Source: Oikopleura dioica (Eukaryota; Chordata; Appendicularia; Copelata; Oikopleuridae). Taken from it: DNA of 64,000 nt. Under the pieces are notes generated by a model. The model saw only the letters and a program-made list of their open reading frames with translations. It did no database searches and had not been told where the DNA came from. This document shows, in pieces, positions 10,435 to 20,939 of this stretch. The DNA lies in assembly GCA_907165135.1 (NCBI GenBank), contig OU015566.1, positions 14,182,157 through 14,246,156 on the forward strand, written 5' to 3'. Made by a program: the position numbers and the translations under genes. Numbering within the stretch: the first letter of the stretch is position 1; each line of letters begins with the position of its first letter.

Positions 10435-11725
10435 TTATTCGACTCCGCCTTGGTCTTGGAATTTTTTGGCGTCTCCTCCTTGATTGTTTCCTCCGCCACG
10501 GCCTCGCCCGCGGCCTCGGCCTCGGCCTCGCCCGCGGCCTCGGCCACGACCTCCGGAGCTTCCGCTGCCTTCCGGGGTGGGATTCGCGTTTTCGCTCTGG
10601 TGGTCCGTCTTTTGCTTCTTGCTTTGGCTTCCGCTTCCGTGTCCTCCTCGACGTCCTCGGCCCGGTTTAGAGTCTCGCTCAGATCGCCAGTCCTCTGAAC
10701 CGTCGCAGGGGTTGATGATCATTTTCTTGAAGGTTGGGTGAGTCGTGTTCATCGTCATGGCTCTGTCGAATTGGTGGCGCACATTCGGGCGCATAAGAGG
10801 CTTAATTGGTGCGTGAGTTTTCCTTTTTAGAGTCAAACGCGTACCGTAAGAGAGAGCAGTGCATCTTTCCGAGTCATATCCGGCATCCGGATCAGTTCGT
10901 CGACGACGCTTTCGATGATGGCTCGTTCGGTGTACTCGGGAGTCATGGCTCTTTTGTAGTTACCGAGCAACTTCAGGAGTTTTTCCCGTCTAAAGGTCCG
11001 TTGAGTCTTGGCGTCTGTGACGAAAGCCCGAAATTCCTTGCCCATGTCGCGGAGAGAGTCTCCTTCGTCTTGTGGCAAGTTTGTGGAGCCGACTTGAGTC
11101 TAAGAAAGGTTGGAGGGCCAGGATGATTCCTTGGTGTTTTTAACTTACCATGTAGTAGGATTCGACGCCTGTAAGAGGGTCTTTTTCCTTGAATACAGCT
11201 GCGGATTCGGCCGTATTTTGAGAGAGTTCAGTGATTTTTGTCTCTCTCGTCTTAATTTGAGCGAACATGGCTCCTTTGAGGCTGTAGCGCTCCATTTTGT
11301 CCGCGATCAGGCGGCGGAGTTTTGATTCTATTTCCGACGGATTCCAACGGTCGTAGAATTTATTCTCCTCCTCCGAGCGTTTTTTGGCGTTGGGTTCGCG
11401 CATTTTGATCTCGAGACTCTTGTCGCGGTTGGCTTCGAGTTCCGCGATTTCCTTCTATGATAGGAAATAGTTTTTTTTTTTTCTTTTGGGTTTTACTTAC
11501 GATAAGGCTATCGGTGAGTTTGTCGTGAGTCGCCATATCTTTCCTGATATCTTCGATTTCGACGACCAGTCGATCGGCTTCTTCCGTCTGGGCTTGAGTC
11601 TTTGTGTGCTCGTAGAATGCTGCCTTGGTGATCTGGACTCTGACCGCCCGCGTCTTCGCTTCTTGTTCCGTGAGCTTCGTGTGATCCGAGAGAAGCTTGG
11701 AGAGGGCTTTGGACTGCTCCGTCAT
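10435..11725 (-). CDS. Coiled-coil protein with RG-repeat tail, possible nucleocapsid, 383 aa
   Basis: Four exons (11725-11501, 11454-11149, 11099-10845, 10800-10435), all introns phase 0 and 44-49 nt. The N-terminal third is charged and helical. The middle is helical and mixed charge. The last 50 residues carry an arginine-glycine repeat of ten or more RG units, encoded by a GC-rich tandem stretch around 10500-10550. RG tails bind nucleic acid, so a packaging or Gag-like role is plausible, but position downstream of pol is unusual for Gag. An AG acceptor precedes the ATG at 11743. No domain is recognised. Confidence 0.7.
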
Positions 11726-11845
11726 TTTTTCAGTGATTCCGAGTCTAAAATGGAATTTGAGAGTCAAAATTTCTGTTTCTTTGTGTGATTTGGCCGAATG
11801 GGGAATCTGAGAGAGAGAGGAGAAAAACAGTATAAAGAGTCTTGA

Positions 11846-14534
11846 TTAGAGTCTATTTGCGATAATTTTGATTGTTGAGACGTTGGTCGCCACTTTCCAG
11901 TAGCCTTCGATGGTTTTCACCTTCGCTGGTGTTAAAATGGAATCCGCTGGGATGTCAAAGACTCTGTAGCCTTTGAGTTTAGCTTGAGTCACGACTAAAG
12001 GCTCGGCTTCGAAACACGGCACCACTAAAGCCCATGGCGTCGCTATTTCGGTGAGTCTATTGTAGTATTTGTGGGCGATTTTCGGAGGTGGGAACGCGTA
12101 CAGCTTTCTTCCGATTAGTTCATGGATTGGGAAGCTTAGGAAGTCTCTTCCAAAGGCTCCTTTTGTCTCTCGGCGCGCGATGAAGTCTCTGCATTTATTG
12201 TTGAGTGGCTAAAAAAGGAATTTTGGATTTGGAAGGCGACTCTCTTCGAATCTTACCGTTGCTGCCACGTCAATGTCGAGCGGGTCCGAAAGGTGAGATT
12301 GCAGATAAGCGAATCCATTTGCCGTTAGTTTTTGTTCTCTGGAGTCCAAATCCCTGGAGGGAGCGTCAGCCAGTTGCTTTTTTGTGCTGACCCAGTCGAC
12401 TTTCATATCTATGTTGAATCTCTGAGCGAGAGTCCAGATTCTGACTAGAATCGTGTTCATTTCGGGATCTTTGCTCCCCGCTATGGCTCCTTGGACTACA
12501 CTGTCGTTGTCGCAGAGGAACAGCGCCCTTTGGTTCTTTAGTTTTTGGCCGTACCACTCGAGGGTGAATTGAATCGCAAGGGCTTCTTTGATTCCTATGT
12601 GTTTATCAGCCATTTCTGCTTCCCAAGCAAATCTCTCCTCCAGCTTCCATTGCTCGATGACGATGGCTCCTGCGTGTGAAGAAGCATCCGTGAAGATTAT
12701 GAGTCCTGTTTCTTGGCGGTTCAGCTTTGTCCAATGTCTTTTGAGTCCTTTTTCTTCCAGAAGAGTCCAGAGTCTCCATTCCTCGCGGACTTCCTTTGTC
12801 AGCAAGCAGGATTCTTTTTCTTCTCTGAGCGCTTGGCTGATGAGGATTGTCGTTTGGCGGATGAGCATTCTCATGTTCGGAAGGACTTCGGCCATACTTG
12901 CCATTGTGCCTCTGATTCTTTCGAGCATCTGGGACGGAACTTCAGTTTTCGCTTCGGCTTCTTTCATAAGGTTTTTGAGGGCTGCCCATCTTTGCATCGG
13001 AATCTCCACTGTTTCGCTTTCCGTGTCCAAAATGAATCCAAGGAATTCGATTCTTTGGGTGGGTTTGAAGGTGCTTTTGGTGATGTTCACATAGCCGCCG
13101 AGTGCCACCAGCGTCGCTACTGTTGCCCAGACTTCTTTGCCGACTTTCTCTCCCGCTAGAAGCTGGCGTCGATCTTCTTCAGATTCTGGAGTGACGGCTA
13201 GGAGTCTATCATCGAGGTAGAGTGTTATTTTGATTCCGTTTTTCCTCAGAAAATTGACTCCACATAGATTCATCAGCTGGTAGATTCCAGGCGCGGCTGG
13301 GATTCCGAATGCGAGTATATTGTTTCTGAAGTACTGGCCGCCCCAATCGAAGCAAGCGAGTTTCTTGCTCTCTTCGCTGAGAGGCAGCTGGTGGAATCCT
13401 AGATTTTAAGTTAGGTTTCTTTTTTTTTTGCTGTTAAGTTAGATACCCTTTTTATCGTCGAATTTGTACAGCAGGTCTCCCTTTTTGAGCATTTGGATTG
13501 CAGCACCGACGCTTTCTAATTTGCATGGAAATGTGTACAGCTGCAGAGGCTTGAGGACTCCACCGTTCCAACAGACTCTGGTTTCTCTTCCTGGTTTGTC
13601 GACGAGAACGAATCCCGCTCGGATCCAGCATCCTTTTGAATCTGTGACTCTTGTTACCGAGCCCATTTCGCACCAGTCGGTGATTTGTTGGACAATTTCG
13701 TCGCTTCTTTCTCTTACAGCTTCTTGGCTCGGAATCGTGAGGGATTTGTAGCGTTTGCCGATCTTCTCATATGGCCGGGGGACGAATTTTGAGAGTCTGA
13801 GTCTGTGGTTGTACCAGGTTTTGAAATTTCCGCCTAGTTTTCTCAAAGTGTCTGAGTTGGCCGAATTTCGCTTCCATATTGTCACTAACTCCTTCCGCTT
13901 GAATTCGGCAGGTTTCTTGGGGGGGTATTCTTTTGAGATTCAAGAACAGGTCTGCTCCTCCATGGACGAAATGGTAGATCAGCGGCTTCACTTTTTCAGG
14001 CATCTGATGGATGAGGACTCTCCAGTTATCTTTGTTATGAGTCCATTGGCCCGCGATGAAGTCAGATTCTTTTCTCAGCGCAAGGGTTTCCCAGTCGGGT
14101 TTGGCCTCGTTGTTTAGAACTCTTATGACTCTGTGAAGAAGGTCTGTCTCATAGATTTTCCATTCGGGTAGTGATTTTGGGCCTGTGATGGGTTCGTTAT
14201 AAATGTTGACAGGGTTTATGATTGGGAATTTTGGTCTATTGAAGACTCCCTTGTCCGCTAGTGCTCGCATTTCCACCTCGATGGACTTCCAGCTCTTCGG
14301 CTTCTTGGCTTGTTCTCTTTCTTTTGAATCCTGCGGCTGCGCGGGCGGATTCATAGCTTCTTGGGATCGGAATCTTCCAGAAGAGTTTCTCGTATGTGGT
14401 GCCGAGAAGCGAGGATGGGTCTTCGAGTCCTCTTTCAAGTCGGTTGTCGATGTCGTTGAGATTAAGGACTCTGTATTCTGCGGCTGCGATGCGATCTCTT
14501 GGTGGCCAGATTGCCCGAAGCGTCCTGATAGCAT
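11846..14534 (-). CDS. Pol: reverse transcriptase and RNase H of the retroelement
   Basis: The frame begins within 14534-13926, overlapping the upstream ORF, and continues into the RT domain after a frame change at a run of seven C (plus-strand G7, 13919-13925). RT blocks are clear: VLVDKPGRETRVCWN, then KFDDKKG, an intron at 13399-13446, FHQLPLSEESKKLACFDW, and YLDD at 13208-13219. RNase H follows with FTDASSHAG, KEAL, CDNDS and ADAPSR, which supply the four acidic residues. A second intron (12209-12256) joins a 121-codon C-terminal exon ending at 11846. The RT is of DIRS/Ngaro type. The start codon of the pol frame is unresolved; expression may need frameshifting, splicing or re-initiation. 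Confidence 0.85.
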
Positions 14535-15564
14535 CCCAGGCGGTGAAATCTTGATTTGCGTCGATGTTTGTTAAAAACTCTCTGAGCGTCATGCTAATTG
14601 GATTTGAGACTCCGAAGATTGTGTTTAGGTGAGTCCAGGCTGATCTTGCTGCACTTGATAAGAGTCTCGGAAAGATGCATCTGGTGTTAGTAAGTTGAAA
14701 AAGAATCTCCCCGAATATCGCGTTGGTGATGGAGGAGCAGAGTTGCCTCTCGTTCGCGAAGGATGCCCGACGCTTTTCCGGGCTCAGGATTAGTATATTT
14801 TTGAACCTAATGTTCCAAATGTGGGCGATGAGCGTCATTCGCGGAGAGGCACGTGAATTGAGGTTTTCTGGAGGTTTGCAGCGCGCCAGAATCATTCTGA
14901 AGATGGCTTCTGCTGAGTCATTCCAGAGTCTGCCCAATATCCAGGAAACTGCTTCTTCCAGCTTCAGAAGGTCAGCTTTTGAGACAGAGTCTCTTTCCAA
15001 TGGTTCCATCATTTTTGCCCAAAAAACTATTTCCGCTGAGTTATAGACGTTTGATTCGTGCACCTGTTTCATGAGTCTCTCGACTACTGGTCTAACCGAG
15101 TGTTCTAGTTTGCCTTGAATCATTTCGAGCTCCACCTTATTTGTGGATGCGAGTCTACGGTTGATTCCGATGGATGGGCTATGTGCGATTGTGGCGATTG
15201 TTTGGAAGGCATCTATTAGTTGGATTCCCTGGAGGCCTTCATGCTCAGCCTCTTGAAGGATCGCTTTCATGATTTTCGAGGATTCTTGAGATTCGGAGAT
15301 GATTCTCGCGGCTTCCGCTGCTAGGTTTTTAATTCGATCTTCTAGCGTTTCTCCATAGCATAAGATTCTTTTTGGCGGGATTGACGCATTCGTATTAAGG
15401 CTATTTTGGATGTCCCAAACAAGGCCTTTGAGCCTCTCCAGATTCACGCTAGAGTTTCGCGTTTGAGGGGGAGTTTCCGGCGTGGCTTGTTTAGCCGCTA
15501 TTGGGCTTTTTGGGTGATCTGTTGTGGGGGCTTCTGCATCGGAATCCTCTGTTTTTTGGGGCTT
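14236..15564 (-). CDS. Gag-position ORF, about 440 codons
   Basis: The frame is open from an AG acceptor at 15565-15566 to a TAG at 14236. It lacks an ATG near its start, so an upstream exon is expected; an ATG exon at 15702-15635 is a candidate but its phase does not fit. The product is helix-rich, with a Pro/Thr/Lys N-terminal stretch, and ends in a basic segment (AAAGFKRKRTSQEAEELEVH). It overlaps the pol frame by about 300 bp, as gag and pol frames often do in YR retroelements. Sequence alone does not identify it as Gag. Confidence 0.55.
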   Translation of the reverse strand, partial: KPQKTEDSDAEAPTTDHPKSPIAAKQATPETPPQTRNSSVNLERLKGLVWDIQNSLNTNASIPPKRILCYGETLEDRIKNLAAEAARIISESQESSKIMKAILQEAEHEGLQGIQLIDAFQTIATIAHSPSIGINRRLASTNKVELEMIQGKLEHSVRPVVERLMKQVHESNVYNSAEIVFWAKMMEPLERDSVSKADLLKLEEAVSWILGRLWNDSAEAIFRMILARCKPPENLNSRASPRMTLIAHIWNIRFKNILILSPEKRRASFANERQLCSSITNAIFGEILFQLTNTRCIFPRLLSSAARSAWTHLNTIFGVSNPISMTLREFLTNIDANQDFTAWDAIRTLRAIWPPRDRIAAAEYRVLNLNDIDNRLERGLEDPSSLLGTTYEKLFWKIPIPRSYESARAAAGFKRKRTSQEAEELEVHRGGNASTSGQGSLQ

Positions 15565-15956
15565 CTATTTAGAGTCTTTTTTTTTTATGTTTTGAGAAGT
15601 TTATTTATTTTGAGTGACTCTTTTATTTTCTTACGGGCCCGAGCCTGATTCTGACGGGAGTTTAAAGCCTTCCAAATCCGAATCTGAACTTTGACTCTCC
15701 ATTCTGAACTTTGATTCTATTTTTGGTGTTTCTTGGTTTTTGATTTTCTTTTCCAGCTTTGGTTTTTAAGAGTTTCTTATTCTTTTTTTTAATGCTTTCT
15801 AAAGGAAGAGGCGAGGATCTTCTGATGAGATCGAAATTATTTATTATGAACAGCTTTTCTGTAAATTTGGAAAAATGAAGAAAGGGTAAGATTCTGTTTC
15901 AGTGATTTGAGGCATAAAAAGGCAGTTTGAGTCTAAGAGTCTGGATTTGGCTTCTT

Positions 15957-16455
15957 CTAGTGGAAGCGTCGTGGCTTTGGTGTGGCGTCTAGGTGGACTG
16001 GAGGGATGGGGATGTCGTTGAGTCTGTAGAGGCGGACGAAGACGAAACGGATGTAGTGGACCAGGTTACCACCGCAGACTTTGTAGGCGAAGACGAGGAT
16101 CGCGTCCATCTTGGCGGGGTCGAGGAGTCCGTGGTCTAAATCATAAGTTAGATTCTCTTTTTTTTTTAACGGGAGTTGACTTACCCAGTGCTTCCTTGAA
16201 TCTTCGCTTGATTCCCTGGTAGTTGAGGAACTCCACCAGGTAATGGACGATTCGTCGTTCCTCGGCGGTGAGTGCAGCAACTGGGTCCAATCTCCAGTTT
16301 TCGGTTCCTTCTTTGATGGTCCAGCCGGCTCTGGTGTTGTACTTGAACTGGCGATGGCCGGGGCTCTGGGAGTCTTTGTATTTGAGGAGTCCCTCGCTGC
16401 TGAACCAGGCTTGTCTGATTTCTTCGAAGTTTTCGATTCGGCGGTTGTCAAGCAT
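15957..16455 (-). CDS. Retroelement ORF, 149 aa, two exons
   Basis: ATG at 16453-16455; exon 1 to 16185; intron 16136-16184 (49 nt, gtaagt to tttag); exon 2 to the TAG at 15957. The frame is intact after splicing. The product is basic, with helices and the segment KVCGGNLVHYIRFVFVRLYR near the C terminus. No family recognised. It lies between the coiled-coil ORF and the gag-position ORF. Confidence 0.6.
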
Positions 16456-16516
16456 CGCTCGGACTCGTTTTTGGTTACACAGTGATTTCTTTTTTTACTT
16501 ATGTTTGTGATTTTAA

Positions 16517-17476
16517 TTAGTTAGATTTCTGTGTAACCATTCCTGAGATTCTGCTCATCAGCTTTGATTCTTTCTTCGACAGGTAGTAATGGTTTCCTCT
16601 TCTGCCGGTTTCCGCGACGAGCAAGATTCCCACCTGTGGCTTCGTGAGCACCTTATCTTCTTCCGCTTTGATGGCTGCTTGGCGCTTTTCTTCCGCTTCT
16701 CTGTCTCGAGCCAGGCGTCTTTCTTGAGCTTCTTGTTCTTCCTTTTTCCGCTGGATTTCCTCGAAGTATTCACGGCGGATTCTCGTGTTCTCCTCCACTT
16801 GGCGTCTCATGCGGGCTCTGATGGCTTCTTTGACTCTTTCTCTGTCTTCCTGATCTTCCTTGAGCTTCTTGAGCCTGTCGACTTCTTCTTTTTGGAGTCG
16901 CCTTTGTTCTTCCGCCTCTTCTTTTTGGTGCATTCTGGCCGACGCGTTTGATTCGGATTCTTCTTCTATGTTTTCCAGCGGCTCTTTCCATCGTGCGGCG
17001 ATTCTGAGTCGTCTTTCTTCCGCTGCTTTTTCTTCCTCCGCTGACTCGAAGAGTGTATCCGTTCTTCGGCTCCAGTCTTGCTGGTTGTCCTGGCTTTGTG
17101 GCTCTGGGAATCCCGCGGTGGCTTCGGCTCCTTCGTCTTCTGAGTCTTCCAGGACTTCTTCGTCTGAGGAAAAGCCGTCTTCAGGGGAGTCCGCTGGATG
17201 GCCGTGGCTCGCCGAAGGCATCAGCTGGGATGGGTCTTTTAGTGGAGTCTCGATTTGTCCCGTTACTAATTAGATTCCTTTTTTTTTTAGATTTCTCTAA
17301 GACTCTTTCCTGAGCGTGCGTTGTATGAGTCTTCAAAGAAGTCTGGGCCGGAGTCAATGCTTGCTCGCTCGTTGTTGTTCGAGTCGTCTGATGGCAGTGG
17401 CAGTTGAGTTTGAGTCGAGTTGGTTGAGGTTTGAGTCTCTGTCTGCATCGAGGAATCTGTTGATTCTGAATTGAGA
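16517..17476 (-). CDS. Acidic then charged coiled-coil protein of the retroelement
   Basis: A 38-nt intron (17266-17303) joins an upstream exon, open from an AG acceptor near 17477, in phase to the long ORF that ends at 16517. The N-terminal part is Ser/Thr/Gln and Asp/Glu rich. Residues from about the middle form a long, highly charged single helix or coiled coil (QKEEAEEQRRLQKEEVDRLK and similar). The start is unresolved: an in-frame ATG lies in the upstream exon. Structural or scaffolding role possible; no family recognised. Confidence 0.6.
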
Positions 17477-17677
17477 CTGAAAAGGTGTCTAAAATTAAGG
17501 TTTTCTTTTAGCCCTTATTTATCCTGGATTTTTGAGATCAGGACTGATTCTATCTTTTGAATTAGTTAGTGTGAGTCAGTTTTCTTGGCTCAGAGATTTT
17601 CCCACGCTAGCTTGCGTGGTTTAGTTTTATGGCGTTCTTTTTTTTTGAGAGTTTTTAGTTTTGAATATCTAAAATTA

Positions 17678-18268
17678 CTAAGGACTCAATTCGAGATTCT
17701 TTTCAGCCCGTTCCTTGATAGGTTTGAGTTTCCTGGCATTTGGCTCGTTGAGCTTCGACCGGGTGAGTCTGTGTTGTTCCGTCTCGACGAGAAGTCCAGC
17801 CGATGGTTCTTGAGTCGCGTCTTGCCAGCGTGGCTGCGATGTCTTTGGGGACTCCATCTTTGACGTATTCGCTTCGTCGAGTCCTCTTCCAATCGCGAAG
17901 TTCCTCCTTGGGGAGTCGATCTTCTCGGAACAGAAAGTCCGCTCTTGACTTTTGGAAGGGTTTTTTCTACTCATTTTTTTTTGAATGTAAGATTCTCGAT
18001 TTTGACCCTTTTCCTTGAGAGCTGAGACTCGTTCTTGATATGCTGGGAGTCTTGCTTCTGGAATCTCGAGAGACTCATCGATGTAGACGATGTTGAGGAG
18101 CGGATGGACATCGATGGCAGCTTTCGCTGCGTTGAGGCATCCATAGAACAGGCTCTGGTTCGACTGGGCTCGGTCGTCTTCGGCGATTTTCGCATTTTCT
18201 TCGCGCACAAGCTCGGAGAGGACTCGGGAGACCGTGTTGATTGAGCCTTGCCAGCTGTCGAGCGACAT
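17678..18268 (-). CDS. Retroelement ORF, 196 aa
   Basis: ATG at 18266-18268, TAG at 17678. Hydrophilic protein with a basic C-terminal half (LTRSKLNEPNARKLKPIKER). No signal peptide, membrane segment or known motif. It belongs to the group of extra ORFs 5' of gag-pol. A downstream splice to the next exon is possible but not resolved. Confidence 0.5.
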   Translation of the reverse strand: MSLDSWQGSINTVSRVLSELVREENAKIAEDDRAQSNQSLFYGCLNAAKAAIDVHPLLNIVYIDESLEIPEARLPAYQERVSALKEKGQNRESYIQKKMSRKNPSKSQERTFCSEKIDSPRRNFAIGRGLDEANTSKMESPKTSQPRWQDATQEPSAGLLVETEQHRLTRSKLNEPNARKLKPIKERAEKNLELSP

Positions 18269-18364
18269 TTGGACGTTGGGATTCGTGAAATCTTATGTGT
18301 GGGTCGTTATGGCTAGGTTTTTCTATTTGATTCTTTTTGTTTTGAAGAGTTTTTACTTTTTATA

Positions 18365-18622
18365 TTAAATAAGACCCATTCCTTGGACCATCTGCTCAAG
18401 CAGGTCTTTGAATCTGTCGCCAATCCTGAGACGGAGTCGGATGAGCATTCGTCCTTTTGATTCCTGAGGGTATTGAGTCACTGGGTCTTTCTTGATCGCC
18501 GATTTCCTCTCTCTCCAGAAGTCTGGCTGGTCGATCGGGTCTCTGATGATTCCAGCTTCTTCTCTGAGTCTTTCGAGCTCTTTGGCATCGGGATTCTGGG
18601 CGTTTATTGCGTCTTTAGTCAT
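18365..18622 (-). CDS. Retroelement ORF, 85 aa
   Basis: ATG at 18620-18622 and stop at 18365. Small charged protein (KELERLREEAGIIRDPIDQP near the middle). No family recognised. It sits 97 bp before the 196-aa ORF on the same strand. Confidence 0.45.
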   Translation of the reverse strand: MTKDAINAQNPDAKELERLREEAGIIRDPIDQPDFWRERKSAIKKDPVTQYPQESKGRMLIRLRLRIGDRFKDLLEQMVQGMGLI

Positions 18623-19412
18623 TTTGAGTCTGAATTTTGATTCTTGTTAGCCACGAATATTTTAATTTTAAGATTTGGCTGGGTTTTTGAGAGAGCGCAA
18701 AGGAAAAATTCTTTTTTTTTGAAAGGAAAAGATTTTCCCTTATTTGAGAGAAAGAATAAAATTAAAAAAGGAATCTGTTTTTCAGAATCGGAAAAAACAC
18801 AGATTGACTCTAGAATTTTGTGCGTCCTGGGCGTTTGAAGCTTCTGTGTCGAAGATGTTTCTCTTTAGAAGGATTCCAGGGTGATTCTCTCTTTTTTTAG
18901 AAAAATTTGATTCAATTTGGCCGTCTCTGTTATGAGTGCTGGATTATCCTTGGCTTTCCAGGTTCTCCGCCAATCAGCGCGCTGCGTCTCGTGAGTCAAT
19001 TTTCACTTTCCCACGGTCTCAAAATTGGATTCTTTTGGTTTTTGGCTTGGATTTCTTTAACATTTTGAGTCCGTTTCCTGATTCTGAAGCTTTCTGATTC
19101 TCTTTTGATGGGTATCGCTGTGAAGTTTTGCGCGTTTTGGGAAGAAGTGGATTTCTTTTACAAGACTCTCTTTTTGATTCTAATTATCCTGTATTATGTG
19201 TTATGGGATTCATTTCTGGCTGAGAATCTTCATATTTGACGAGTCTTTTCCTGTTTTGAAGGTTTTTGAACAGTTGACAGCAGTGTGAGAATTTTGAGAT
19301 GAGTTTTGAGTCTTTTCCAGGCTCGGGGATTTCAAGTTCGGTCCGTTTTTACGGCCTACGTTCGAGCCTTTTCCTAATAGAGTCTAGAAGCGGATTCAGA
19401 TTTCTATTTCTC
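18623..19412 (-). other. Non-coding interval inside the retroelement
   Basis: About 790 bp between the 508-codon ORF and the 85-aa ORF with no sustained frame on the minus strand. It is T-rich on the plus strand and rich in GATTC/GAGTC pentamers. It could hold an internal promoter or an unspliced leader for the downstream genes; nothing in the sequence proves this. Confidence 0.4.
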
Positions 19413-20939
19413 CTAGTTATTCTCTCGGGTTTTGGTCATATTCATTCGTGCGAATCTTTCCTCGATGGTCTGGAGGTTCTGAGTCCAAGTGTTTGGGAAG
19501 AGATTCTCGGCTCCGGCAGTTGCTCCCTCGTCCATGTTTAGATTCTCCGCCGCTTTGATTCCGTCTAAGAGGATGTCTCTGAAGTGAGTCGTGAATGGAG
19601 CATTCTGGGACAAATCGTGGGACTTGTCTGTGACGTTTTCCCAGGTTGTTCTGTTAGCCCTGAGTCTGAGCTTGTCTATTTTTGAGACAGCTCGATTTCT
19701 AGAGTCGAGGCCGTTGCAGCATCTGGCCATCATTTCCGCCACCCTAGGGTGTGCCCAGCATGGGGTGAATCTGGATTCATAGCCGCAATCGCAAGCGATT
19801 TGAAAAACTTCCCAAAGGCCCGAAAATCTTGGGTTTTTGTCTCCTCGAAGCTTTTGGTGAAAATCCTTCATCAGGCCTTGGGTGACGAATTTGACGTACG
19901 GGGCGGACCAAGTGCTGAGGGCTCTTTCTAGGGCTTTGGCATCTTCTTGGGCTGGGAGGACCAGAACAGTGTCCTTTTGGAATGTCTGTTCCTTGATGAG
20001 TCTCGCCACTTCCGACCAGCTGTCTCCAGATTCGCTTGCGATGGATTTAGCGAGTTCTTGGAGGTGTAGATTCTTCGGGGCCGTGGTGTTTCCAACTACG
20101 AAAGCATCGAATTTGCCTCCGCATCTTTCCAGACCCGCGTGATAGATGACAATTCCCGCTGCTTCTGGTCTTTCGAATCTTGGTCTTTCTATGACTCCGC
20201 CGAGTTTTTTGAGTCCTTTGGCAATGTTCGACGTTGTGTCGTTTTCTCCCTGGAAAAGGACTGCCGTAGATTTCCAGGCCTCAAGAATCGAGTCAAAACC
20301 TTCCACCGCTGTGTTTTGGATTCTCCCGATGAGTTCTTCGTCGGCGTCTTTCAGCGTTGTTGTCTTGAATGTTTCTGAGAGCTTCAGAAAGGTTTGCTGC
20401 CATTCTTCGCTGTCGATAGCCATTCTGGTGTGTTCTTGGGTGGGCTTGATTAGGCCAAAGCCGTTTCTTTCTTGGCAATTTGGTGAGCAGTTTTGCTGTC
20501 GGGCTTCTTTCAGTTCTCGGAATCCTTGGTGTGTTTTGCACCAAGTTGAATCTGCCTCGGCTTCTCCGCACATTGGCCATTCGCAAGATCTTTCGCGCTT
20601 CTCGGGGCGTGAATGGAGGAATCTGAGTCTCGTGACTCCTGTGACTTCTTCTCTTTTTCGCATCCAAGTGCTGATGAAGCTGTCGAGGGTTTTGTCCGGG
20701 CTGAATCTTTTCCCGTTTGCCCAATTCCAGCCGGTTGTTAAGATTCCCAAATTGTGTTCGACTGATCGTAAATGGGAGTGGGCTTTGGAGTCTTTGACGA
20801 CTTTGGCGATGATTTCGAGGATGATTTTCTGAGTTCGGAAGGGTCGGTTGATTCCGACTATGCAGGCTCCGGAGGCGTAATAATTTCTGGTTGGTTTCTG
20901 GAACGCCGCGATGCATTTTTGACGTTTTGAGTCGTCCAC
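19413..20939 (-). CDS. Large retroelement ORF, about 508 codons, Cys-containing
   Basis: Open from just after a TGA near 20951 to the stop at 19413. No ATG lies at the beginning (the first codons are read from a GTG), so the start must come from the overlapping upstream frame by splicing or frameshifting, or from a later ATG. A CEWPMC...C...H cluster at about residues 118-137 may bind zinc, and a second CxC/C/H group lies near residue 365. The middle has an alpha/beta look (GIVIYHAGLERCGG, then KDTVLVLPAQEDAK). I do not recognise the fold. Confidence 0.55.
   Translation of the reverse strand: MDDSKRQKCIAAFQKPTRNYYASGACIVGINRPFRTQKIILEIIAKVVKDSKAHSHLRSVEHNLGILTTGWNWANGKRFSPDKTLDSFISTWMRKREEVTGVTRLRFLHSRPEKRERSCEWPMCGEAEADSTWCKTHQGFRELKEARQQNCSPNCQERNGFGLIKPTQEHTRMAIDSEEWQQTFLKLSETFKTTTLKDADEELIGRIQNTAVEGFDSILEAWKSTAVLFQGENDTTSNIAKGLKKLGGVIERPRFERPEAAGIVIYHAGLERCGGKFDAFVVGNTTAPKNLHLQELAKSIASESGDSWSEVARLIKEQTFQKDTVLVLPAQEDAKALERALSTWSAPYVKFVTQGLMKDFHQKLRGDKNPRFSGLWEVFQIACDCGYESRFTPCWAHPRVAEMMARCCNGLDSRNRAVSKIDKLRLRANRTTWENVTDKSHDLSQNAPFTTHFRDILLDGIKAAENLNMDEGATAGAENLFPNTWTQNLQTIEERFARMNMTKTRENN

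Noticed and set aside
10428-10741. Pro/Arg or Ala-rich ORFs on the plus strand
   Set aside because: They are antisense shadows of the RG-repeat coding stretch.
12588-13159. Plus-strand ORFs of 168 and 148 codons
   Set aside because: Antisense to the reverse transcriptase-RNase H, whose motifs fix the coding strand as minus.
20146-20832. Plus-strand ORF of 228 codons
   Set aside because: Antisense to the 508-codon ORF; Ser/Phe-rich composition typical of a reverse-strand shadow.
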